From Palsa-504 sp963789225 (GTDB taxonomy: Bacteria; Actinomycetota; Actinomycetes; Streptosporangiales; Streptosporangiaceae), in the NCBI GenBank assembly GCA_963789225.1, contig CAWBKD010000046.1:806001-870000 (forward strand): a stretch of 64,000 nucleotides of DNA, read 5' to 3'. A model generated the notes under the pieces. The model was not told the origin of the DNA, made no database searches, and saw nothing but the letters and a program-made list of their open reading frames with translations. Position 1 is the stretch's first letter, and every line of letters begins with the position of its first letter. The translations under genes were made by a program, and so were the position numbers. This document shows, in pieces, positions 7,404 to 16,516 of this stretch.

Positions 7404-9020
7404 GTGAGCAAGAAGACTGGGCAGCGGCGCAGCGGGACCGCGAAGAAGGCGCCGGCGACCGCCAGGGCGGCGGGAGCGCGCAGCACCGCGGCGACTACGA
7501 CGGCGCGCGGAGACGCGCCAGCCGGGCTCAGCCGACAGGCGGGCCTGGGCGGGCGGGTCAGCGCCGCACGTGACGAGGAGGCCGCGGTCGTCGAGCGGCT
7601 CCTCGGCCGACTGCTGACTGCGGTCGCCGCGGGCGACCCGCTCAAGGCTGAGCTCGAGACCGCGACCTTTATGTCCATTCCCCACGCAATGGGGAAGGCG
7701 ACTCCCGAGGAGGTCGAGGCCTTCATCGCCAAGGTCATGGTGGACGGGGCGGTCAGCCTGCGGACGCCAGAGGGCGCGGCGCTGCTGCGGCTGCTGGCGT
7801 TGCTGGGCTCACCAGCCACCAAGCGCGCCGCCAGCCAGGGCCTGGGCCGGCTGACCCAGGCCGGTGTCTACCCGCCGGACTGGGTGACCGAGGCCGGGAA
7901 GCCGGTCCCCGCCCGGGCCTGGCGCCGGTACGACGTGTTCGGCGACCACGAGGTGGTCGCGGTGACGTTCAGCTACGCGGAAGCCGAGCACGCCATCGTG
8001 GCCCAGGTTGACCTGACCGGCCTGCCGACGGCGGTCATGGTCGGCGTGACCCCGAACCCGGCCGACGTCATCGAGGGGATGACCCGCGACGACGACGAAT
8101 TCGAGCGGGTGGAGCCGATCAGCCTGGCCGAGGCCCGCTGGCGCCTGGAAGAGCCGCTGGACCGGTGCGAAGCCGATCCCATCCCAGGCAGCAGCCCCGA
8201 CACCGCCGTCTTCCTGCCCGTCATGCGTTCCCGGGTCCGCCGGCTGCCCGCCGGCGACGGTTTGCCCGTGCCGTCCTTCAGCACGGACGACCGCAAGGCC
8301 GCCGTGGCTGAATTCCTAGCCAGCCCGCTGGCCGCCGAGGCCGTCGCCGCGGACGAGGCAGCGACGCGGTTCTGGGCCGAGGTGCTCACCGGCTACAGCA
8401 GCCATGTGCCCGGCGAGCCGCCCGGCCAGGTCGGCCCCCGAAAGCTGACGCACATACTCCTCGGCAACGTGCCGAGCATCTTCACCCTCACCCCCGCCCA
8501 GCGCCAGCACCTGGAGCCGGCGGTGACCGCTTGGATCCGATGGTCTGCCGCGCGCCGGAGCCTGGACGACCAGGCGACCGCGCGGCTGACCGAACGCCTG
8601 CCCGGGGTGTTCAGCCGGTTCGACCAGGCCTACGACGACGACGGCGCGGCCCTGGCCCGTACTTACATGGCCGACCTGACGGCCAGCGACGTCGACTTCT
8701 CCTGGCTCACCGACCGGGTGGGCCGCCGGATGTTCGCCCTGCCCATGCCGGAGCCCGATGAGGCCAGCGAGCTTAGGGACGCCGGCGACCCGCAGGCCCG
8801 TCGGGCCATGACGGAGGCCGAGTTCGCCGACTGTACCCCGCCTGGTGGCCTGACCCGTGAGCAGTTCATGGCGGCCGTCCACCGCGTCATCTCCGAACTG
8901 TGGGACGACGACCCGCCCGAGACCTTCGCCGCGGCCAGGGTCCTGTTTTCCGACGGCCGCAACCGGCACGACGTCATCCACGCGCTGGCCGAAAGGGCTG
9001 CCTCATCGGCCGACCGATGA
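7404..9020 (+). CDS. Conserved actinobacterial protein of unknown function, 538 aa
   Basis: The first about 50 residues are a disordered Lys/Ala/Thr/Arg-rich tail (SKKTGQRRSGTAKKAPATAR), the kind that binds nucleic acid. A helical region follows (ERLLGRLLTAVAAGDPLKAELETATFMSIP), then a mixed fold with AVMVGVTPNPADV. The C-terminal helical domain includes REQFMAAVHRVISELWDDDP and ends NRHDVIHALAERA. I recognise it as a recurring hypothetical family in actinomycetes but can assign no reaction. There are no transmembrane segments and no obvious catalytic motif. It starts at a GTG 31 bases after the asparaginase stop and may be co-transcribed with it. Confidence 0.75.
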   Translation: MSKKTGQRRSGTAKKAPATARAAGARSTAATTTARGDAPAGLSRQAGLGGRVSAARDEEAAVVERLLGRLLTAVAAGDPLKAELETATFMSIPHAMGKATPEEVEAFIAKVMVDGAVSLRTPEGAALLRLLALLGSPATKRAASQGLGRLTQAGVYPPDWVTEAGKPVPARAWRRYDVFGDHEVVAVTFSYAEAEHAIVAQVDLTGLPTAVMVGVTPNPADVIEGMTRDDDEFERVEPISLAEARWRLEEPLDRCEADPIPGSSPDTAVFLPVMRSRVRRLPAGDGLPVPSFSTDDRKAAVAEFLASPLAAEAVAADEAATRFWAEVLTGYSSHVPGEPPGQVGPRKLTHILLGNVPSIFTLTPAQRQHLEPAVTAWIRWSAARRSLDDQATARLTERLPGVFSRFDQAYDDDGAALARTYMADLTASDVDFSWLTDRVGRRMFALPMPEPDEASELRDAGDPQARRAMTEAEFADCTPPGGLTREQFMAAVHRVISELWDDDPPETFAAARVLFSDGRNRHDVIHALAERAASSADR

Positions 9021-9133
9021 GCCCGACGGTGCTCCGCCGTTCTATTCGCTAGTCGGCAAACGCGCGGTCATCCCGTTCCTTGGCGCGCCGTCGCTTGAGC
9101 CACCGCCGCCGTTCGGCCCGTGAGCGGCCCCCG

Positions 9134-9598
9134 TCACTGCCAGCCGTACGGGTCGTCAGGCACGTCGCCCCACAGCGGCGGCGGGCCGTAACCGGACGAT
9201 CCCGTCCGGGCGGCCCGGTCGTGGCTCGTGTGGGCCGATGGCCGCGGGCCAGGAGAAGCGGCCGGTGGCCGCTGGGCCGAGGGCCGCAGGCTCAACGGAG
9301 CGGGCGGCCGCCGCTTGGGCATCGAACGGAAGCTCACGGGAGCGGCCGACGGCCGCGGGCCGGGGCGGTTGTGCCTGGTCCGGGCTCGGACCCGGTGGCC
9401 CGGGCGCGGTCGTATGCCGCGTCGTGACATCCCCAGCATCAGCAGGATCGCGGCCACGACAATGCCCGTGGCCGCCACCGCGAGGATCGCCATCCGAGGC
9501 ACGGCCATCTCGACGGCAGGGCCCGCCGCGCGCACCATCCACATACCCTCATCCACGCGCGGCCGGTCGGCCCGGCTCGACCGCCGGTCCTCACGCAA
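9134..9598 (-). CDS. Single-pass membrane protein with Pro/Arg-rich tail
   Basis: A 154-residue protein. Residues about 35-57 form one transmembrane helix (MAILAVAATGIVVAAILLML). A long Pro/Arg/Ser-rich tail follows and ends DVPDDPYGWQ. No family is recognised. The GTG start is preceded by a TACCAT -10-like box only a few bases away, suggesting a leaderless mRNA. It is next to, and co-directional with, the helical protein gene at 9672. Function unknown. Confidence 0.55.
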   Translation of the reverse strand: MREDRRSSRADRPRVDEGMWMVRAAGPAVEMAVPRMAILAVAATGIVVAAILLMLGMSRRGIRPRPGHRVRARTRHNRPGPRPSAAPVSFRSMPKRRPPAPLSLRPSAQRPPAASPGPRPSAHTSHDRAARTGSSGYGPPPLWGDVPDDPYGWQ

Positions 9599-9602
9599 GA
9601 AT

Positions 9603-9608
9603 ATGGTA
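9603..9608 (-). promoter_or_regulatory. Possible -10 box for the 9134-9598 gene
   Basis: Minus-strand TACCAT matches the actinobacterial TANNNT -10 consensus and ends 4 nt before the GTG start. A transcript from it would be leaderless or nearly so. No convincing -35 is seen. Confidence 0.3.
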
Positions 9609-9671
9609 AGGATTACGGATAGTGATGGGACGCGGCCCGCGCTTGCAGGCGGCCGGGCTCGAAGAGGCTGG

Positions 9672-10367
9672 CTATGACCGGCCGGGATGGGGCGCGGCCT
9701 GCGCTTGCAGGCGCGGGTCGCGCGCAGCGGCGGCGCCGACCGATCCGGCGAGTTGGCTGGTCAGGCCGGTCAGAAGCTGGCCGATGGTGAGGCTGCCCGG
9801 CACGGCGGCGGACGGGCTGCGGGACGGCCGCGGCGGCGCGAGCGTGGCGTGCAGCTCCGCGAGCCTGCGTGCGGCCTGCTGCCTGGCCCGGTGCGCGTCC
9901 GCCGTGGCCTGCGCGTAGGCCTCCTGGTAGGCCCGGGTCCAGTGCTGCTCGCTGGCCGTCCCCGAATCCGCCGGCGGCCCGGCGAAGGCCGGCGGCGGCC
10001 GCAGGTCGGTACCGATCCTGACCCCGTACCTGGACGCGGTGTGAGCCTGCTCGTCCAGCGCGCCATCGATCCTGGCCAGCTCCGTCGCGAGATCATCGAC
10101 GACGTCAGCGGCCTGGTAGACGACGGCGGCCAGCGCGGCGGTGGGGCCCGGGTCCCTGGCCTGTCCCGCCTGCTTGTCCGGAGCGTGCGGGCCGGCGGCG
10201 ATGACCGGCACGCAGCCGTACAGCGCTGCTGCGAGCGCGCGGGCGCCAGCGAGGCCACCGCCGCCCAGCCAGTCCGCGGCGGATGCCGCCAGCAAGGGCC
10301 CTGACCTGATCATGACCGCATCTTCGGCGGCCGCACCGGAGGTCAGCACCCGGACTCCGCGGCTCAC
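9672..10367 (-). CDS. Alanine-rich helical protein, possibly WXG100/PPE-like
   Basis: A 231-residue, Ala-rich, almost all-helical protein. Residues about 75-120 (AAVVYQAADVVDDLATELAR and on to ASRYGVRIG) resemble the long helical hairpin of WXG100/PPE-type proteins exported by ESX systems; a second helix covers AYAQATADAHRARQQAARRL. No ESX machinery gene is in the window, so the link is weak. It has a GTG start, and the Pro-rich membrane protein gene follows 73 bases downstream. The 208 bases between it and the MocR gene show no gene I can support. Confidence 0.5.
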   Translation of the reverse strand: MSRGVRVLTSGAAAEDAVMIRSGPLLAASAADWLGGGGLAGARALAAALYGCVPVIAAGPHAPDKQAGQARDPGPTAALAAVVYQAADVVDDLATELARIDGALDEQAHTASRYGVRIGTDLRPPPAFAGPPADSGTASEQHWTRAYQEAYAQATADAHRARQQAARRLAELHATLAPPRPSRSPSAAVPGSLTIGQLLTGLTSQLAGSVGAAAARDPRLQAQAAPHPGRS

Positions 10368-10575
10368 CTCGCGCCGCCCGCCGACCGCGCGGCCGTCCCG
10401 TCCGGCTGGCGGCTACCAGACGGATGCGCTGGCCAGATCGCCAGTCGCTGCCCCTGCTCGTCCGGCATTCCGCTCACGCCCGTCCCCACCCCAGCCTCGA
10501 GAAGATGCTGCTGCCGCTCCTACTCACAAGTACGGCGGCCAGCCCGCTCCGGTTCGACGGCGGCGGATCACGTCT

Positions 10576-12021
10576 TCAGCGGTTTTCTGGCGGGTCGTCC
10601 TGGGACACGACCGCGCACAACCTGGCCAGCGCCGTGGTGTAGGCGTGCTCGGCCGGACGGCCGTAACCGATCACGAGACCGGCCCGGTCGCCGACCGCGG
10701 CGGGTCCCGCCCCGCCCGCGCGGTAGCTTTCCAGGCCGGTCAGGGCCAGGCTGTGCCCGGCGGCCCTGGAGATGACAAGCCGCTCGGTGTCCGTCTCCGG
10801 CAGCTCGAGTACGGCGTGCAGGCCGGCGGCGATCCCGGTGACGTGCCGGTGCTGGCGGCCCAGCGCGGCGACCAGACGGTCGCGGCGGCGCCGGTAGGCG
10901 ATCCTGGCCCGGCGGACCTGCCGGTCGTAGCCGCCCGAGGCGATGAATTCGGCCAGCGTGAGCTGGTCGAGCGCGGAAGGTCCGGCGGCGAGCTGGGCCG
11001 CCACGGCGTCCACCAGGCGCGGCGGGACGACCAGCCAGCCGAGCCGCAGGCTCGGGGCCAGGCTCTTGCTCGCCGTGCCCGCGTAGACGACGCGATCGGG
11101 CGCGAGCGCCTGCAGGGCGCCCACCGGCTGCCGGTCGTAGCGGAACTCCCCGTCGTAGTCGTCCTCGATCACGACCCCGCCCCACCGCACGGCCTCCCGG
11201 CGGCGCCGCGGGTGCAGGGTCACGCCCAGCGGGAACTGGTGCGCCGGGGTGAGCAGGACCGCGTCCGCCCCGCTCGCCTCCCCGAGGTCGGCGCCGCTGC
11301 CGTCGACGGGCAGCGGCCGCAGGCGCAGGCCCTGCGCCAGGGCGATGTCGCGGTGGGCTTGGTGACCGTAGGCCTCGACGGCCAGCGTGCCCGCGCCGCG
11401 GGCGCGCAGCGCCCGGCAGGTGACGGCCAGGCCGTGGGCGAAACCCGCGCAGATCACGATGTGCCCCGGATCGGCGACGACGCCTCGCGCTCGCGCCAGG
11501 TAACCTGCCAGGACCTCACGCAGCTCCGGGAGTCCCCGCGGGTCCGGGTAGTCGAGCAGCCGATCGGGAGCCTCGGCCAGGACCCGGCGGGCGGTGGCCA
11601 GCCACGCCCGGCGCGGGAACGCCGACAGGTCCGGCACCCCGGCCCGCAGGTCGTACCGGAGTGCGGCGGTCTCGGGGTGCGCTACGCGGTCCAGGTCCGG
11701 GTCGGGGGCGGCGCGGCGTTCTGCGACGGAGGTCCCCGAGCCGGTCCTGGCGGTCAGCCATCCTTCGGCCACGAGCTGGCTGTAGACCTCGGCGACCGTG
11801 TTGCGGGCCACGCCGAGATCAGCGGCCAGCGCCCGCGACGACGGCAGCCTGGTCCCGGCACCGAGCCGACCGACCCGGATGGCGTCCCGCAGGGCGGTCT
11901 CCAGGCCCAGGCGGACGCGGTGGCCCGACAGGTCCAGGTGCAGGTCGAGGCCGCCGACCGTGGCCATCATCGCCGCCCCGGCGCCGACTTCAGCAGAGGT
12001 ATTGGCCCATGTTTGCGACAT
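10576..12021 (-). CDS. MocR/PdxR-type regulator (GntR HTH fused to aminotransferase fold)
   Basis: 481 residues. Residues about 25-95 form a GntR winged helix (LGLETALRDAIRVGRLGAGT, LPSSRALAADLGVARNTVAEVY). The rest is a fold-type I aminotransferase with the PLP lysine in GTASKSLAPSLRLGW and VIEDDYDGEFRY. MocR proteins sense PLP, aldimines or amino compounds and usually control a divergent neighbour. Here that is the AhpD/CMD-like gene, whose start is 48 bases away, so both promoters must overlap. The ATG at 12021 (MSQTWANTS) is preferred; an upstream extension would run into the divergent gene. Confidence 0.9.
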   Translation of the reverse strand: MSQTWANTSAEVGAGAAMMATVGGLDLHLDLSGHRVRLGLETALRDAIRVGRLGAGTRLPSSRALAADLGVARNTVAEVYSQLVAEGWLTARTGSGTSVAERRAAPDPDLDRVAHPETAALRYDLRAGVPDLSAFPRRAWLATARRVLAEAPDRLLDYPDPRGLPELREVLAGYLARARGVVADPGHIVICAGFAHGLAVTCRALRARGAGTLAVEAYGHQAHRDIALAQGLRLRPLPVDGSGADLGEASGADAVLLTPAHQFPLGVTLHPRRRREAVRWGGVVIEDDYDGEFRYDRQPVGALQALAPDRVVYAGTASKSLAPSLRLGWLVVPPRLVDAVAAQLAAGPSALDQLTLAEFIASGGYDRQVRRARIAYRRRRDRLVAALGRQHRHVTGIAAGLHAVLELPETDTERLVISRAAGHSLALTGLESYRAGGAGPAAVGDRAGLVIGYGRPAEHAYTTALARLCAVVSQDDPPENR

Positions 12022-12068
12022 AGAAGTGGACCTTACCTCGGGCCGCTTGCGCTCATAGGGTCGAAGAC

Positions 12069-12560
12069 ATGACAGTGACAAGCGAAACCACGCAGATACC
12101 GGTCCGGCTGGACTTCGACGCCTTCGTGGCAGGCTTCGCCCGCGCGATGGCACACCTGGACCAGGCCGCGACCAAGGAACTCGACAAGGCGGAGATCGAC
12201 CCCAGGCTGCGCGAGCTGATCCGCATCCGAGCCTCGCAGCTCAACGGCTGCGCCTACTGCATCGACATGCACACCAAGGACGCGCGAGCGATCGGCGAGA
12301 CCGAGCAGCGCATCTACGGGCTGGCCGCCTGGGCCGAGACACCGTACTTCACCGCCCGCGAGCGCGCCGCGCTGGCGTTCACCGAGGCGGTGACGCTGCT
12401 GGCCGACACGCACGTCCCCGACCAGGCCTACCAGGTCGTGGCCGCGGAGTTCAGCCAGCAGGAGATCGCCGCGCTGGTCAGCCTGATCGTCACCATCAAC
12501 GCCTGGAACGCCATCGGTGTCAGCACCCGGGCCTGGACCCCGGGTTCGTACGAGCCCTGA
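12069..12560 (+). CDS. Carboxymuconolactone decarboxylase/AhpD-like protein
   Basis: A 163-residue all-helical protein of the CMD/AhpD family. Its active-site segment RASQLNGCAYCIDMHTKDAR contains the CxxC-x3-H signature of AhpD-type alkylhydroperoxidases. It is probably a cytoplasmic peroxidase or disulfide reductant. It is divergent from the MocR regulator with only 47 bases between starts, so it is the likely regulated target. Confidence 0.88.
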   Translation: MTVTSETTQIPVRLDFDAFVAGFARAMAHLDQAATKELDKAEIDPRLRELIRIRASQLNGCAYCIDMHTKDARAIGETEQRIYGLAAWAETPYFTARERAALAFTEAVTLLADTHVPDQAYQVVAAEFSQQEIAALVSLIVTINAWNAIGVSTRAWTPGSYEP

Positions 12561-12580
12561 TCGGGGGCCTTCCGCGGGGG

Positions 12581-13171
12581 TCAGCTGCGGGGCGGGGCGG
12601 GGTGCGGGCGCCAGTGGGGCTGCGGGTGGCCGGACAGCTCGACGCGGCCGCCTGCCCACAGCAGTGACGTCCACGGGTCAACGTCGAGCGGGCCGCCCGG
12701 CGCCTGCGGGTAGAGCCGGGCGAACACGCGGCGGCACGCATCGCGCGGCGGATCCAGGCTCAGGCCGAAGCCCTGCGCGATGTCGTTGCCGTGCAGGAGC
12801 GCCTCGTTGCAGCCCAGCGCGGCGAACCCCTCCGGATCGGCCATCCCGGCCGGGTGAAAGGCGCGGACGTGCGGCGGCGACGTGCGCACCATCGAGGACA
12901 GGACCCGCCCGCCGGTAACCGCGAACTCCAGCACCTCGGCCGGGGACGCATCCTTTTCCGCCGAGGCCACGGCGCGCACGTACCTGGTGGTGGGCTGGAC
13001 GGCGAGCTGCCACGCGTACGACAGCAGGCAGTCGCCGATGTGCTCGGCGGTGTGCCAGCAGTCCCACTCCAGGGTGCCCGCCCGCACCGACCAGTCCCGG
13101 TCGGTCACCGGCAACAGGCCGCTAACCACGCACGAGATCGCATGGTCAAGATCACTGGCGGTTACGCTCAT
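12581..13171 (-). CDS. DinB/maleylpyruvate-isomerase-like four-helix protein
   Basis: A 196-residue protein of the DinB-like fold, which includes mycothiol-dependent maleylpyruvate isomerases. WDCWHTAEHIGD (His pair) and CNEALLHGNDIAQ supply the metal-type histidines of the fold. In actinomycetes many of these are mycothiol-dependent transferases; substrate unknown. It converges on the AhpD-like gene with 20 bases between stops. Confidence 0.7.
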   Translation of the reverse strand: MSVTASDLDHAISCVVSGLLPVTDRDWSVRAGTLEWDCWHTAEHIGDCLLSYAWQLAVQPTTRYVRAVASAEKDASPAEVLEFAVTGGRVLSSMVRTSPPHVRAFHPAGMADPEGFAALGCNEALLHGNDIAQGFGLSLDPPRDACRRVFARLYPQAPGGPLDVDPWTSLLWAGGRVELSGHPQPHWRPHPAPPRS

Positions 13172-13544
13172 GATGCTTCGAGCCTACGATCATCGACGCG
13201 CAGGCACGAGGGGTTCGCCAGTAGTGACGGCGATCGTTGCGATCCGGCCAGTTCTGTCCGGAATGCGGGAAACGGGACGGCCGGCGGCCATATTCGTCGT
13301 GGCGGCGGACCCGCCCGCGCCGACCGCGGCTTGGTTTGGCACGGGCGGTAACGTGAAGCCGAACGGCGAGAACGATCCGGCACCTGACACCGCGATCCGG
13401 TGAGGTCCTGGCGCCGCCGACCGAGTGAGCTGCCTGGTTCTTGCCGGTCCCGCGGCTGTCTTCGGTTACCTTTACCGCAATGACCAGCGCGGCCGTCGAG
13501 CCGGGCCCGGTGAGGATCCTGGTTGCCCTTCGCGGAGGTGGGCG
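13172..13544. other. Intergenic region upstream of the tandem sigma gene
   Basis: A 373-base spacer between a leftward gene and the sigma gene, presumably holding both promoters. I see no tRNA, no stable terminator and no ORF with convincing coding character. GGAGGTGGGCG at its right end is the ribosome-binding site for the GTG at 13545. Confidence 0.5.
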
Positions 13545-14705
13545 GTGAGCGATGACACGCATCGCGAACTTGCCGACTGCTTCGCCGCCGAAGCCCGTGA
13601 CCTGTTCGGGTACGCCTGCATCCTGGCCCGGGGGAAAGAGGCGCTGGGTGACGATCTCGTCGAGTGGGCGTTTGAGGCCGGATGCCGGGCCTGGCAGGTC
13701 GTGCGGGGCCTGGACGAGCAGCAGCGCTGCGCCTGGCTGCGCGGCACCCTGGTAACCATCGCGGTCAGCGGGTTCCGCCGCGAGGCCACGCTGCCCGACC
13801 GACTGCCCCACCTGCAGGACTGCCGCCGCAAGAATCAGGCCGAGCCCGTCGAGGAGGCGTTTTCCCCTAGCGTGCTTGAGCGGTGCTGGCGGACCATCCA
13901 GGACCTGCCGGAATGGCCCCATGCGATGGCGCTGCTGCGCTGGCACCTGGACATGAAAGAGGCCGAGATCGCCGCGGCGGTGGGCCGGGCCGAGCAGACG
14001 GTGAGCGGAGACCTGGATCAGGCGCGGCGCACTCTGATCGCGCAGCTTGGCCACCAGGACCCTGGCGATCCGGGTGACGATCCTGACCAGGACGTACTGC
14101 TCTCCCGCCTGTACCAGCAGGTCACCGCCCGGGAGGAAGCCCGGTTCAGCGAGGCCTACGACCTCGTGGCCGGCCTGGACCGGTACCAGACCTGGCTGCG
14201 GGCGGAACGCACTGCGGACCAGGCGGTCAAGGAACTGTACACCGAGCACTACAGGTCGCTGGTGCGGCTGGCCGCCATGCTCGTGCGGGACACGCCCACC
14301 GCCGAGGAAGTGGTGCAGGACGCGTTCGTGGCGATGCACGCAGGATGGCACCGGCTGGAAGACACCGAGAAGGCGCTCGCCTATCTGCGGCAGGCCGTGG
14401 TGAATAAGTCGCGTTCCGTCCTGCGGCACCGGGTCGTGGTCGAGAAGAACCTGCAGAGTGCGCTGCCGGATATGCCGAGCGCCGAGCACGGGGCCTTCGC
14501 GTTGCTCGAGCGGTCCGCGGTGATAAAGGCGCTCCGCAACCTGCCCGAACGGCAGCGCGAGGCGATCGTCCTGCGGTACTACGCGGACCTATCGGAGGCA
14601 GACATAGCCGCCACGATGGGGATCAGCCGCGGGGCGGTGAAGAGTCACACCGCGCGCGGCATGGCGTCCCTGCGCTCCGCCCTTGAGGAGGATGAGAAGG
14701 AGTAA
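13545..14705 (+). CDS. Tandem (double) sigma-70-like protein, SigE-type C-terminal half
   Basis: 386 residues containing two sigma units in a row. Unit 1 (about residues 1-170) is degenerate: a region-2-like segment (ELADCFAAEARDLFGYACIL), then a region-4-like helix-turn-helix (MKEAEIAAAVGRAEQTVSGD). Unit 2 (about 220-386) is a canonical SigE-family ECF factor: LYTEHYRSLVRLAAMLVRD, AEEVVQDAFVAM, LPERQREAIVLRYYADLSEA and GISRGAVKSHTARGMASL. ECF factors are normally 170-200 residues, so this is a full duplication or fusion. The GTG start follows GGAGGTGGGCG. No anti-sigma gene is adjacent; unit 1 may act as an internal regulator (inference). Confidence 0.85.
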   Translation: MSDDTHRELADCFAAEARDLFGYACILARGKEALGDDLVEWAFEAGCRAWQVVRGLDEQQRCAWLRGTLVTIAVSGFRREATLPDRLPHLQDCRRKNQAEPVEEAFSPSVLERCWRTIQDLPEWPHAMALLRWHLDMKEAEIAAAVGRAEQTVSGDLDQARRTLIAQLGHQDPGDPGDDPDQDVLLSRLYQQVTAREEARFSEAYDLVAGLDRYQTWLRAERTADQAVKELYTEHYRSLVRLAAMLVRDTPTAEEVVQDAFVAMHAGWHRLEDTEKALAYLRQAVVNKSRSVLRHRVVVEKNLQSALPDMPSAEHGAFALLERSAVIKALRNLPERQREAIVLRYYADLSEADIAATMGISRGAVKSHTARGMASLRSALEEDEKE

Positions 14706-14839
14706 TCACGGTTAGCGAGAGCGCCGGTGTTGCCACGGGCTGGTGTCCCTGAGCCACGCGGGACGAGCGAGGTTACCGGGGGAAGCACCACCGCTCGTTC
14801 GGAATATTGGGTTCCTGGTTTGAATTTAGTATGGGCACT

Positions 14840-16516
14840 ATGCCCGCCTCGGAAGAGACAATCCGTTCCGCGATCATCACCGTGGATGATGACCCGGGCG
14901 TGTCCCGTGCGGTAGCGCGCGACCTGCGGCGCCGGTACGGCGAGCGGCACAGGATCGTGCGGGCCGAGTCGGCGGCGGCGGGGCTGGACGCGCTGCGGCA
15001 GATGAAGCTGCGCGGCGAGCAGGTCGCGGTGATCCTGGCTGACTACCGGATGCCGGAGCTGAACGGGATCGAGTTCCTCGAGCAGGCGATGGACATCTAT
15101 CCCGGCGCGCGGCGGGTGCTGCTCACCGCGTACGCCGACACGGGCGCGGCGATCGACGCGATCAACGTCGTCGACCTCGACCACTACCTGCTCAAGCCGT
15201 GGGACCCGCCGGAAGAAAAGCTCTACCCCGTGGTCGACGCGCTGCTTGATGCGTGGCTGACTTCGGATCACCGGCCGGTGCCGGAAACCAAGGTGGTCGG
15301 TCACCGCTGGTCGGCGCGGTCCTCGGAAGTCCGCGAGTTCCTGGCCCGCAACCAGGTGCCGTACCGGTGGTACAACTCGGACGAGCCCGAGGGGCAGCGG
15401 CTGCTCGACGCGGCCGGCGCGGACGGGCGCGCGCTGCCCGTCGTGATCACGCAAGACGGCGACCCGCTGATCGAGCCGACCGACGCCGAACTAGCCGCCC
15501 GGGTCGGGCTGGCGACCACGCCGTCCAAGGACTTCTACGACCTGATCGTCATCGGCGGCGGACCCGCGGGCCTGGGCGCGGCGGTGTACGGCGCTTCGGA
15601 GGGCCTGCGCACCGTGCTGGTGGAGCGGACCGCGACCGGCGGGCAGGCCGGGCAGAGCTCGCGGATCGAGAACTACCTGGGCTTCCCGGACGGGGTATCC
15701 GGGGCGCAGCTGACCGATCGGGCCCGGCGGCAGGCGACGAAGTTCGGTGCTGAGGTGCTCACCACCCGCGACGTGGTCGGCCTGGAGGTGCGCGGTTCGG
15801 CCCGCCGGGTCAGGTTCGCCGACGACACGTTCATCGACGCGCACACCGTCATCCTGGCCACCGGCGTGTCGTACCGGTTGCTGGACGTGCCGGGGCTGAG
15901 CGAGCTGACCGGGCGGGGGGTCTACTACGGTTCGGCGTTGACGGAGGCGACGGCGTGCCTGGGGCAGGACGTGTACGTCGTCGGCGGCGCGAACTCGGCC
16001 GGGCAGGCGGCGGTGTACCTGTCGCGGCACGCCAAGTCGGTGACGATCCTGGTCCGCGGGTCGTCGCTGGAGAAGTCGATGTCGTACTACCTGATCAGGC
16101 AGATCGCCGACATCGGCAACATCAGCGTCCGCACCTGCACCGAGGTCGTCGGGGCCGAGGGCGATGGGCACCTGGAGCGGCTGACGCTGCGGGACGCTGT
16201 CACTGGGGCGACCGAGACGGTCGAGGCGCAGCTCATGTTCCTGTTCATCGGGGGGGCGCCGCTGACCGACTGGCTGGGTGACGTCGTCGTCCGGGACTCG
16301 CGGGGTTTCGTCGTGGCGGGGCCCGACCTGTCCGTGGCGGGCGAGCGGCCTCCCGGCTGGGAGCTTGACCGGATGCCGTACCACCTGGAAACCAGTGTGC
16401 CCGGGGTATTCGTGGCCGGGGACGCGCGTGCCGAGTCCGCCAAGCGGGTGGCCTCGGCTGTCGGGGAGGGGGCGCTGGCCGTCATGCTCGTGCATAGGTA
16501 TCTGGAGAAGAGATGA
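14840..16516 (+). CDS. Response-regulator receiver fused to thioredoxin-reductase-like flavoprotein
   Basis: About 558 residues with three parts. The receiver domain has the acidic pair in TVDDDPG, phospho-acceptor Asp in ILADYRMP and Lys in LLKPW. A glutaredoxin-like linker follows (VVGHRWSARSSEVREFLARN) in which the usual CxxC is WSARS. Last is a TrxB-like FAD/NAD(P)H module with VIGGGPAGLGAAVYG and VVGGANSAGQAAVYLS. The TrxR redox CxxC is also absent; the remaining Cys are isolated. It therefore cannot shuttle electrons through a disulfide like TrxB and may sense redox state. An alternative ATG lies at 14831; neither has a clear Shine-Dalgarno. It overlaps the next gene by 4 bases (ATGA). 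Confidence 0.9.
   Translation: MPASEETIRSAIITVDDDPGVSRAVARDLRRRYGERHRIVRAESAAAGLDALRQMKLRGEQVAVILADYRMPELNGIEFLEQAMDIYPGARRVLLTAYADTGAAIDAINVVDLDHYLLKPWDPPEEKLYPVVDALLDAWLTSDHRPVPETKVVGHRWSARSSEVREFLARNQVPYRWYNSDEPEGQRLLDAAGADGRALPVVITQDGDPLIEPTDAELAARVGLATTPSKDFYDLIVIGGGPAGLGAAVYGASEGLRTVLVERTATGGQAGQSSRIENYLGFPDGVSGAQLTDRARRQATKFGAEVLTTRDVVGLEVRGSARRVRFADDTFIDAHTVILATGVSYRLLDVPGLSELTGRGVYYGSALTEATACLGQDVYVVGGANSAGQAAVYLSRHAKSVTILVRGSSLEKSMSYYLIRQIADIGNISVRTCTEVVGAEGDGHLERLTLRDAVTGATETVEAQLMFLFIGGAPLTDWLGDVVVRDSRGFVVAGPDLSVAGERPPGWELDRMPYHLETSVPGVFVAGDARAESAKRVASAVGEGALAVMLVHRYLEKR

Noticed and set aside
8857..9123. Small plus-strand gene overlapping the end of the 538-aa protein gene
   Set aside because: Pro/Arg/Ser-rich shadow frame of the larger gene; no ribosome-binding site.
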